Assembly: GCA_028701945.1 (NCBI GenBank)
Contig: JAQVPT010000166.1
Span: 1-7,892 of the forward strand
Direction: 5' to 3'
Source of the DNA: Bacteroidales bacterium
Lineage (GTDB): Bacteria; Bacteroidota; Bacteroidia; Bacteroidales; ML635J-15
DNA: 7,892 nucleotides
Shown here: positions 1-5,732 of the stretch, in pieces
Layout: each line of letters opens with the position of its first letter
Numbering within the stretch: position 1 is the stretch's first letter
Made by a program: the position numbers and the translations under genes
Notes under the pieces: generated by a model
The model's database searches: none
What the model was told of the DNA's origin: nothing
Seen by the model: the letters and a program-made list of their open reading frames with translations, nothing else

Positions 1-800
1 GCCACATCATGAAATTCCTTAAAATACATTAATTCTCCATTCTTTGTAAACTTTGCTAGAATACCGCCGTTAGGACCATGAAATGTTTTCATTCCAATAG
101 GATAATCTGAACGGCCAACCGCAATATAGTCTCCTTCATTTGTTTCGGTTACAGCCGAAAAAAATACTACATTCCCATATTCAGGATGTAATTGATTAAA
201 AATGTAAGCCCGCCATGTCCAGATTGTATCGCCATTATAATCAGTTTTAACAATAAACGGATCCGCACCACTACCCAGATACAAACCATCATTATAATGA
301 CATGCACCAACGGCAACAACTGCCGTATCTTGAGTACAAACCAAGTCGTAGAAGAGGGTTTGAGAAAAAACAGTATCTCCGGGTGTATTCGGACTAAGAT
401 ATTCCTTTTTCCAAATTGTATCTCCGTACTGATTATATTTAATTAGAACTGCTCTTTCTTGCCATTCAGGATTGTCCATATTAGCCCCTGCAGCAATATA
501 ATTACCATACGCTGTTATGTCAACACCCCATAGCTGGCTATGCTGCATTCCAAAGTAATTATACCACTCCATGTTGCCAATGGAATCTGTCTTCATAATT
601 AAATAAGAATCATCTACCATTGTCTGGCTTGAATATCCTACAGCGATGTAGCCATAATCGCTTGTTTGTTTTCCATTTGTTAGTATCCCACCGTTGTCAA
701 AATAATATGATTTATCAAACACAATACTCTCTTGTGCAATTACCGCGGTACATAAAAGTATCGTAATAATTATTGCTAAATTAAATTTTATTAGTCTCAT
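1..800 (-). CDS. Secreted beta-propeller-like protein, N-terminal part (runs off left edge)
   Basis: The minus-strand frame is open from an ATG at 800-798 to the window edge, giving 266 codons with no stop. The protein begins with a signal peptide of about 23 residues (MRLIKFNL, then a hydrophobic run, ending TAVIAQ), so it should cross the inner membrane by Sec. The mature part holds three to four repeats of about 50 residues, each with a hydrophobic strand, a turn such as YNQYGDTIWKK or DYNGDTIWTW, and a strand ending like YIAAGAN, VVAVGAC or YIAVGRS. This is the blade pattern of secreted Bacteroidota beta-propeller proteins and matches the complete gene at 5733-7352. A C-terminal T9SS sorting domain is expected beyond the edge but is not visible. 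No Shine-Dalgarno sequence precedes the start; the leader is A-rich, as is usual in this phylum. The substrate or partner is unknown. The reading frame and secretion are well supported; the fold is inferred from the repeats. Confidence 0.88.
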   Translation of the reverse strand, partial: MRLIKFNLAIIITILLCTAVIAQESIVFDKSYYFDNGGILTNGKQTSDYGYIAVGYSSQTMVDDSYLIMKTDSIGNMEWYNYFGMQHSQLWGVDITAYGNYIAAGANMDNPEWQERAVLIKYNQYGDTIWKKEYLSPNTPGDTVFSQTLFYDLVCTQDTAVVAVGACHYNDGLYLGSGADPFIVKTDYNGDTIWTWRAYIFNQLHPEYGNVVFFSAVTETNEGDYIAVGRSDYPIGMKTFHGPNGGILAKFTKNGELMYFKEFHDV

Positions 801-904
801 GTTCTTAAGTTTAATGCTTAACACTTAGTTTACCTGTGTAAACCTTTTTGTCGCTCTGTATATTTACACTTATGCTTAATCCTATTTTTATTTTATTTTT
901 ATTC
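801..904 (-). other. Gene-proximal part of the 5' leader, unique to the left copy
   Basis: About 100 bases separate the start codon at 800 from the left copy of the duplicated element. The right copy has only about 20 bases at this place. The stretch includes a small perfect inverted repeat, gtttac at 828-833 and gtaaac at 838-843, with a four-base loop; on the plus strand it is followed by ctttttg. It also has several near-copies of a taag/ctta motif at 804-827. No coding potential or recognised riboswitch was seen. Any regulatory role is speculative. Confidence 0.3.
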
Positions 905-1005
905 AACTACAATTTCCTTAAAATTTCACTCCAAAACGCATTTTTCTTCCTTTGTTTTCAAATAATTATTCAAATATTCTCACAAAATAATGTTATAGTC
1001 TATGC

Positions 1006-1134
1006 TTTTAAAAATACTTTTCAATGCTCTGTATTGCCAATCACAACCGTAGTTTATACGTACCCCCCCCCGCAAAGACAAACAACACATAGGGTTATAT
1101 AATTCTTCTTCAAATATAAAAAGTATTTTTAAAA
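1006..1134. repeat. Inverted repeat around the promoter of the left copy
   Basis: A 16-base arm, ttttaaaaatactttt at 1006-1021, is the perfect reverse complement of 1119-1134, with 97 bases between them. The right arm lies inside the 20-bp promoter spacer and the left arm lies in the transcribed leader. Weaker similarity continues beyond both arms, with tatgc outside the left arm and a tatgc-like flank outside the right. In the right copy of the element the left arm is unchanged (7475-7490), but its partner in the promoter spacer has several mismatches. The repeat could be a trace of an inverted duplication of the promoter or part of a mobile-element-like structure; simple A/T-rich convergence is also possible. 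Confidence 0.5.
1063..1071. repeat. Homopolymer C9 (G9 on the transcribed sense)
   Basis: Nine consecutive C residues stand out in a strongly AT-rich sequence. The matching site in the right copy has eleven (7532-7542), with the same flank on the promoter side (gcaaagacaaacaac). The tract lies about 35-40 bases downstream of the predicted transcription start, in the 5' leader of the gene ending at 800. Runs of this length are prone to slipped-strand changes. Confidence 0.8.
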
Positions 1135-1142
1135 TATGCAAA
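1111..1142 (-). promoter_or_regulatory. Bacteroidota-type promoter for the gene at 1-800
   Basis: On the minus strand a -33 element TTTG (1142-1139) is followed by a 20-base spacer (1138-1119) and a -7 element TATATTTG (1118-1111). This is an exact fit to the Bacteroidota primary sigma consensus TTTG-N19-21-TAnnTTTG. The right copy has the same two elements with the same spacer length although the spacer sequence differs. Transcription would start near 1104, giving a leader of about 300 bases before the ATG at 800. Confidence 0.7.
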
Positions 1143-1253
1143 TAAAATTGTTGTTTTTTAGTAAAAAAATGTTCGTTTATAGTAACTTATAGGGGGTTTA
1201 GGCGTTTGGATTTGTTTGTAGGGGTTGTGAGAAATGAAATGGGGAACGAAAAA

Positions 1254-1317
1254 CGGTTTATCGGTTCACGGTTTGCGGTTCACGGTTCGCGGTTCTCGGT
1301 TCACGGTTTGCGGTTTG
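1254..1317. repeat. Heptamer tandem repeat (cggttNN array), left copy
   Basis: One 8-base unit (cggtttat) is followed by eight 7-base units of the form cggttca, cggtttg, cggttcg or cggttct, running without gaps from 1254 to 1317. GAACC/GGTTC-type heptamer arrays of this kind recur between genes in Bacteroidota, as I recall. The plus-strand frame across the array reads as a repetitive peptide rich in R, F, T, V and G and is not a gene. The array sits upstream of the promoter, at the gene-distal end of the duplicated element. Confidence 0.85.
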
Positions 1318-1502
1318 TTGATTTTAGGATTATTGAAAGCAAAAGATTTTTTAACAAGAGAACAAGAGAACAAACGAACATTTGAAGTAAGAACATTCGA
1401 ATTAAGAACAAAGAAACAGATGAGAGGATTAGTTAATGTGGAGATGTGAAGATACAGAATCACTGGATCACAACTTTATGAGAACAATAGAACAAAATAA
1501 AA
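1318..1502. other. Intergenic, purine-rich, no gene seen
   Basis: Between the heptamer array and the terminator hairpin is a purine-rich stretch with a short tandem repeat: aacaagag at 1353-1360 and again at 1361-1368, then a decayed third unit aacaaacg. Short frames cross it on both strands but are low-complexity and start inside the repeat array. No promoter or RNA gene was recognised. Confidence 0.5.
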
Positions 1503-1535
1503 CTCGAACTTTCGATTTATATCGAAATGTTCGAG
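1503..1535 (-). terminator. Rho-independent terminator of the split giant gene
   Basis: The arms ctcgaac (1503-1509) and gttcgag (1529-1535), and inside them tttcgat (1510-1516) and atcgaaa (1521-1527), form a 14-bp stem with a single bulged base and a four-base loop. On the minus strand the hairpin starts about 34 bases after the TAA at 1571-1569 and is followed by TTTTATTTTG, the T-rich tail expected of an intrinsic terminator. On the plus strand it is also followed by a T-rich stretch, so it could work in both directions. Confidence 0.8.
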
Positions 1536-1568
1536 CTTATTATTTTAGGATTACAGGTAAATCTTATA

Positions 1569-3893
1569 TTATCTTGCTATTATAAAACTTTGATTTTCAT
1601 TAAGTTCCTTACAGTTTATAATATAATTACCTGCTTTGAGTTCGCTTATATCGATACTCATAAAACCAAGTTGTTGATTGGTATTAATGGTTTTTACGAA
1701 ATCTCCTTTGATAGTGTAAATACTGAATGTGCAATTACCATCTGGATTGATAAATTCAATTGATAGATAGTTGTTTGCAGGGTTTGGATAAATGCTGAAT
1801 AATGATTCGAGTTCTGGAATTAACTCTGTTTCGTCGTATTCATTATTTATTTTTGCAGATTTGTTGTTTACTGATATTTCAGGATTTGGAAGAATAACAA
1901 TTGGGAAATTGTCCCACAAATCTGCTGATGCTAACATTGCTCGTGCTGCACCACCTTCTTTTGTGTTATAGTCGGAGGCAAGTTCACGGAGATATTGTTC
2001 ATTTTCGGAAATAATATTTTGTGCTGCTACAGTTGTATGTGTGCGATATGTATCAATTTTAATTTCTTTGATTTTAACATCATTAAAAAGAGCAACATTA
2101 TCTGTACTTAAAGCAATACTTTCAAGATTGCAGAATACAGTTAAAGCATTGTCGTACAAACCTTTATGTATGTATAAGTCTGCAAGTTTCTTTTTTGCAT
2201 GTAGGTCTGTTTGAGTTTCCATAAAGTCGATAACTGTATTGTAGGTTTCAGCAAAATCTGGTGTTGTATCAGCTTGCAAAGTTTCACGAACAAGTTTGTC
2301 GTAATTTATCTGACGAGCAGACTTTAGGCTATTTATACGATTAAGTTTTTGTTCAATCAGATTTTCGCCATTTTGTGCTTTTAAAATATGTGCTTTAAAA
2401 GAAGCACTGATATCCGCATCTTGCAAAGCCTCCACTACATCACTTGGTAGATGGCTGTTTGCAAGCATAAGCGATGTACGAGAAAGCTCACTAACATTGA
2501 TATTGTTAAGATATGCCAACAATATTTTTGATGTTAGATAAGGAGATGCTTCATACAAATTATTATAAATAGCAGTTGTGTTGTTTATATTTGCATTTTG
2601 TGCAGATATTTCTAAATTTAACTCGTTATATGATGTTAAAGAAGCTATCTCGTTTTCAAGTCCTATTTCTTCATCATTAAAGCCTCCTATGGTTTGCATA
2701 ATTATGCCGCCACCACCGCCACCAGAATATATGGTTTGAGGGCAGGCTTGAGCACCGAGATTTAATGTAGTAAACAAACTCGTTTGAACACAATTGGAGG
2801 GGACATAAAAGCCATTTGATGCAGTTTGATGATAAACATACATACCTAGCATAGTAGAAACGTTCGGATCAAAATACAAATAGTGATATTCATTAGTAGT
2901 AGAATTAATATTGATAAATTTGTTATAAGTTGATATTAGTGTTCCCTGATCATCTGTGCCTTGTATTCTTCTAATATGAGAAGATACAATTGTAGGATTT
3001 GGAGTAACAGGATTTGTTGTTTGAATTGTTCCTCCAAGAACTGCCATAGAATAGTCAACATCATTAAAAGTATTGCATCTCAACTGTAATCCTGAACTTG
3101 GCGGGAACATTTTACCCGTTATTGTTGCATTTTCTCCTATTGCAACCAAACCTGTAGCATTATTATTACCACTTAAATTATAAAATGTATTCTTATAAAC
3201 TAAATTCTCATCAATACCCGAATTATATACCACCATTCCCAGCACTCCATCATGGAAATTATTACCTTCTATATGATATCCGGTGCTACTTTCGACATAC
3301 AAGCCAAAACTATCGTATAATAATGAACTTGCCAATGTTTCAGAAGACACATCGAAATCACATTCGGTTACTGTAATAGCATCGCAATCTATTAACCATG
3401 CACCTTTAACGCAGTTGCTAAAATCTTGTTTGCTCAGTTTCATAAAACTGCCAGAATTGGCTTTAATTCCGTAATGTAAATTAATAAAACTCCCACGAGT
3501 TGTATTTGCATCTGGACATGGGCCACCATATATTGGCATACGTGAACATTTTTCTACCACACTTATTGAAGATGCTGTTGATAAAATTCCTACACCGCGT
3601 TGTGCAATTGAAACAGAGCTTGCATATTCGTTTATAAAATTGCAACCAGAAAATAATACACCTGGAGCTGTCCAAATCTCAACGTGACAAGGTGCTGAAT
3701 ATCCTTTGTTATAGAAATCCTCAGTAGTTTTTAAGTCACAATTTAAAAGAAAAGAGATATTATCATAACCGTTATATGCAGCAAATTTTAAATCTATAAT
3801 ATTATCTTTAAATATGCTATTGTAAGCTCTAACAATCCCTCCATTATTTGCTTCAATGCCTTTTTCTGCAAATTCGATTGTTGAATTTGACAT
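1569..3893 (-). CDS. Downstream half of the split protein: beta-helix, helical region, T9SS sorting domain
   Basis: This is 774 codons from the first ATG (3893) to a TAA, but the same frame stays open upstream to 3941, directly after the TGA that ends the preceding frame. Residues 1 to about 385 read as a right-handed parallel beta-helix, with many short strands and turns such as MSNSTIEFAEKGIEANNGG and IEGNNFHDGVLGMVVYNSG. A six-glycine run follows at about 390-395, then a mostly helical region of about 270 residues (for example KKKLADLYIHKGLYDNAL, TPR-like). The last 80 residues are a type A T9SS sorting domain: FSIYPNPANNYLSIEF near its start, ELKAGNYII before the end, and a terminal basic residue. 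There is no signal peptide and no ribosome-binding site at 3893, so as a stand-alone protein it would stay in the cytoplasm, where a sorting domain has no use. It is best read as the 3' part of the gene beginning at 5528. Confidence 0.75.
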   Translation of the reverse strand: MSNSTIEFAEKGIEANNGGIVRAYNSIFKDNIIDLKFAAYNGYDNISFLLNCDLKTTEDFYNKGYSAPCHVEIWTAPGVLFSGCNFINEYASSVSIAQRGVGILSTASSISVVEKCSRMPIYGGPCPDANTTRGSFINLHYGIKANSGSFMKLSKQDFSNCVKGAWLIDCDAITVTECDFDVSSETLASSLLYDSFGLYVESSTGYHIEGNNFHDGVLGMVVYNSGIDENLVYKNTFYNLSGNNNATGLVAIGENATITGKMFPPSSGLQLRCNTFNDVDYSMAVLGGTIQTTNPVTPNPTIVSSHIRRIQGTDDQGTLISTYNKFININSTTNEYHYLYFDPNVSTMLGMYVYHQTASNGFYVPSNCVQTSLFTTLNLGAQACPQTIYSGGGGGGIIMQTIGGFNDEEIGLENEIASLTSYNELNLEISAQNANINNTTAIYNNLYEASPYLTSKILLAYLNNINVSELSRTSLMLANSHLPSDVVEALQDADISASFKAHILKAQNGENLIEQKLNRINSLKSARQINYDKLVRETLQADTTPDFAETYNTVIDFMETQTDLHAKKKLADLYIHKGLYDNALTVFCNLESIALSTDNVALFNDVKIKEIKIDTYRTHTTVAAQNIISENEQYLRELASDYNTKEGGAARAMLASADLWDNFPIVILPNPEISVNNKSAKINNEYDETELIPELESLFSIYPNPANNYLSIEFINPDGNCTFSIYTIKGDFVKTINTNQQLGFMSIDISELKAGNYIINCKELNENQSFIIAR

Positions 3894-3941
3894 ATATACA
3901 TAAGGTTGTGGTGATGTTGTAGTTCCTCCCTGTGCTATTGC

Positions 3942-5528
3942 TCAATTACCAGAGCAACTTACGCCACCCCAAAGAACATCTCCTGCGCAGTCGTCGAAAA
4001 CTGTAAGTTTTGAATTCCTTAGTTCAAGTCTAGAGCCAACACCACTTGCATTATAACTCATATCCAGTATCTCGCCTTCTTTAAAATGTAGAGTTAAACC
4101 ATTGATTTTTAGCTTTGCACCTTGGTTTATTTTTAATTCTCCCTTTAGATAAATATCAGTAATTGGTTGCCCGCCTGATGTAAAAGGATTTGAAGCTTGT
4201 GTCCAAGAAACACTGGAACCAGTAATTATAATGTCGCCGTTAGAAGCATGAGAAACTCCAGGCATATTAGGTGTTTTTATGGCACTAAGGTGCGAAACCT
4301 CGCAACAATCAAACTCTGTACCAATTGTGTATGCCGAATAATCAGCTTGATCAACTTGATCGGGTAAAGTGTAAACTAATGGTGCTAAATTATGAGAATT
4401 ATAGATAAAATCGTTTCTTACTGCATTGTGCTGACCAATAGTATGCACTTCATATACTCCACTTATTGGATTTATTTCTTGCAAACGATTATCATTGCAA
4501 GTCGAAGCTAAATATCCATGTCTGTCTAATTCAAGTTGAGAATTCGAAACAAAATTAGTGCTAGTAAGGGCAAATGATCCAATAAGGGAGTTGCCATCAA
4601 TTATAGAGATGTATTTAGTTCCTCCAACTCTACTGCAAAAGACATTTTTTCGATTTGGGTAATCAGGATGTTGATAAACCTCTACTCCAGTAAACTGTTC
4701 TGTAATTAATCCAGGTACTCCAAGGTCTATATCATGTATTACTTGTGGAGATCCAAGATTATCATCAAAACACCAAATGCGTAAGTTTTTTGCTTCTGGG
4801 TTAAATTGGTTGATATTCATGTGTGCAGCTGCAAGCACTTTCCCATCTTTTGACATATCTAACTCACAAAAATCAAAATGATGAGCATTGGGCAATATAG
4901 TACGTACCAACAATCTCATTTCTCCGTTTACATAATGATATTGTCCAAAATGTGTTAAAGGACCTTTACCAACTACCTGCAATATATGAAAAGTATCGCC
5001 ATTATGGTTAACAAAATCAGAAATTGCTATTCCACCATGAGTCATTGAATTTTCTTCACTGCATAATACTCCTGATTCTATTATAGTCGGGCCATACCAA
5101 CAAACAAGATTGTAGCAAACTTTCCAAACATGAGTATTATCATCATTGTGTTGTTGAATTGGATAAATTACATAGTATAGACAATTGTTTGAAGGCTCTA
5201 CAGGTACTACAATTATTTCGGCACCCATTTCGTCTGGAGTATTATCATTATCTATATATAAATCTCCAACCATAGTTCCATCAGGAGAATATAGTTTTGT
5301 GTCAATTATATGAAAAAATAGATTGTCGCTTTCATCATAATACCCGTTTGTTGCTCCACATGCTCCTGATAAATATGAATTGAGATTATTCACAGTAATA
5401 TTTGTACCTGTAAAATCTATTTCCTTTCCGTTTAATGGCCATTTAGGCATTTGAATCGATTGAGCAATAATATTAGTTGTAATAATCATTATTACAACAA
5501 TAAAAAATAACTTATTAAAATTTTTCAT
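3942..5528 (-). CDS. Upstream half of the split protein: signal peptide, N-terminal domain, start of beta-helix
   Basis: This is 528 codons from ATG 5528 to TGA 3942. An in-frame ATG lies 9 codons upstream (5555), but the inner start is preferred because it puts MKNFNKL directly before a hydrophobic core ending IIAQ, a clean signal peptide of about 23 residues. Residues about 24-450 form a globular domain with turns typical of a beta-propeller or lactonase-like fold (DMSKDGKVLAAAHMN, ELDRHGYLASTCNDNRLQEI), which may have a Cys-containing, disulphide-bonded form; I do not recognise a named family. From about 456, short strands with a KGELKINQGAKLKINGLTL pattern begin a parallel beta-helix that stops abruptly at the TGA. 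There is no T9SS sorting domain, so a product ending here would be exported to the periplasm, where it would probably misfold or stay. The likely intact role is a surface or extracellular protein; the ligand is unknown. Confidence 0.85.
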   Translation of the reverse strand: MKNFNKLFFIVVIMIITTNIIAQSIQMPKWPLNGKEIDFTGTNITVNNLNSYLSGACGATNGYYDESDNLFFHIIDTKLYSPDGTMVGDLYIDNDNTPDEMGAEIIVVPVEPSNNCLYYVIYPIQQHNDDNTHVWKVCYNLVCWYGPTIIESGVLCSEENSMTHGGIAISDFVNHNGDTFHILQVVGKGPLTHFGQYHYVNGEMRLLVRTILPNAHHFDFCELDMSKDGKVLAAAHMNINQFNPEAKNLRIWCFDDNLGSPQVIHDIDLGVPGLITEQFTGVEVYQHPDYPNRKNVFCSRVGGTKYISIIDGNSLIGSFALTSTNFVSNSQLELDRHGYLASTCNDNRLQEINPISGVYEVHTIGQHNAVRNDFIYNSHNLAPLVYTLPDQVDQADYSAYTIGTEFDCCEVSHLSAIKTPNMPGVSHASNGDIIITGSSVSWTQASNPFTSGGQPITDIYLKGELKINQGAKLKINGLTLHFKEGEILDMSYNASGVGSRLELRNSKLTVFDDCAGDVLWGGVSCSGN

Positions 5529-5557
5529 AACTTTGTATTGTATTAAATTATACATTT

Positions 5558-5615
5558 CCGGGTGTGAATGAGAGTATGTCTATTCGTCAAAACAGTTTGC
5601 TCTTATTCTGCCCGG
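5558..5615. other. Imperfect inverted repeat just upstream of the split gene
   Basis: ccggg (5558-5562) with gaatgagag (5566-5574) pairs imperfectly with ctcttattc (5600-5608) and cccgg (5611-5615). It lies 30 bases upstream of the ATG at 5528. On the plus strand the second arm is followed by tttttgtttt, which looks like an intrinsic terminator, but no plus-strand gene leads into it. On the minus strand it would form a leader hairpin of the split gene if transcription starts or continues from upstream. The function is unclear. Confidence 0.4.
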
Positions 5616-5643
5616 TTTTTGTTTTCAAATATTTATAGCCAGT

Positions 5644-5711
5644 CTGCCAATAACAGTCTAATTTATTGGCAAAACAAATCAGATATAGTTATAGACAGAC
5701 TATTATGGCAG
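5644..5711. other. Overlapping inverted repeats downstream of the 539-residue gene
   Basis: tgccaataa (5645-5653) and ttattggca (5663-5671) form a perfect 9-bp stem with a 9-base loop. The first arm can instead pair, less perfectly, with tagacagactattatggcag (5692-5711). The structure lies 20-90 bases past the TAA at 5735-5733 and is the likely transcript end of that gene, although on the minus strand the hairpin is not followed by a T run. It could be a 3' end stabiliser or processing site rather than an intrinsic terminator. No clear promoter for the split gene was found here; AATATTTG at 5633-5626 is a one-mismatch -7 element without a well-placed -33 partner. Confidence 0.45.
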
Positions 5712-5732
5712 TTTAAGTAACATATTTAAAAA

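Larger units (their letters stand above)
905..1317 (-). repeat. Duplicated promoter-leader element, left copy
   Basis: This stretch aligns nearly end to end with 7374-7768, in the same orientation relative to its downstream gene, at roughly 90% identity by eye over the core 905-1239. In order on the minus strand it holds a heptamer tandem array (1317-1254), a conserved block, a promoter (1142-1111), a G9 run (1071-1063) and a conserved leader. The longest identical blocks are in the leader around 1003-1037 and just upstream of the -33 element around 1136-1169. It contains no convincing gene: the short frames at 848-1102, 1234-1449 (plus) and 1266-1463 (minus) are low-complexity. Conservation well beyond that of the flanking genes indicates a dispersed repeat or a regulatory cassette. 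Confidence 0.85.
1569..5528 (-). pseudogene. Giant T9SS-exported beta-helix protein gene interrupted by one in-frame TGA
   Basis: The two long frames here share one reading frame and are separated only by the codon TGA at 3944-3942: 528 codons, the stop, then 790 codons to the TAA. The join falls inside a beta-helix segment. Reading across gives WGGVSCSGN-stop-AIAQGG, where related Bacteroidota proteins commonly have WGG(V/I)xxxGNSxxxQ, so the lost residue was plausibly Ser (TCA to TGA, one base). Joined, the protein would be about 1319 residues: signal peptide 1-23, N-terminal domain to about 455, beta-helix about 456-930, Gly linker near 935, helical region to about 1235, and T9SS sorting domain 1240-1319. 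Everything else is intact, so the stop is recent, a sequencing error, or read through. Trp is encoded by TGG in these genes and the other complete genes end in TAA, so nothing points to general TGA reassignment. Confidence 0.75.

Noticed and set aside
192..446. An 84-codon plus-strand frame
   Set aside because: It lies antisense within the signal-peptide propeller gene at 1-800, which has much better coding character.
1063..1071. G-quadruplex in the leader
   Set aside because: There is only a single G run per copy, and four separate runs would be needed for an ordinary intramolecular quadruplex.
848..1102. An 84-codon plus-strand frame in the left element
   Set aside because: It runs antisense through the leader and the homopolymer. 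The 9- to 11-base change in the other copy would shift the frame, so it is not a conserved protein.
905..1317. Insertion sequence or CRISPR array as explanation of the repeats
   Set aside because: There is no transposase, no clear terminal inverted repeats or target duplications, and no repeat-spacer pattern; the 7-base units are contiguous without spacers.
1234..1463. Short frames on both strands (plus 1234-1449, minus 1266-1463) as small genes
   Set aside because: Both are created by the heptamer array and the neighbouring purine-rich repeat; the peptides are periodic (RFTV/RGSR-like) and lack a credible start context.
3185..3675. Short frames at 3185-3376, 3283-3474 (plus) and 3481-3675 (minus)
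   Set aside because: All overlap the beta-helix coding region in other frames and have no independent support.
3942..3944. TGA as selenocysteine or as a reassigned sense codon
   Set aside because: No redox motif or Cys-type context surrounds it, the expected residue is Ser-like, Trp is encoded by TGG, and no other in-frame TGA occurs in the genes here.
5529..5555. Upstream ATG at 5555 as the start of the split gene
   Set aside because: It would add nine polar residues before an otherwise clean signal peptide; the ATG at 5528 gives the expected length and charge pattern.
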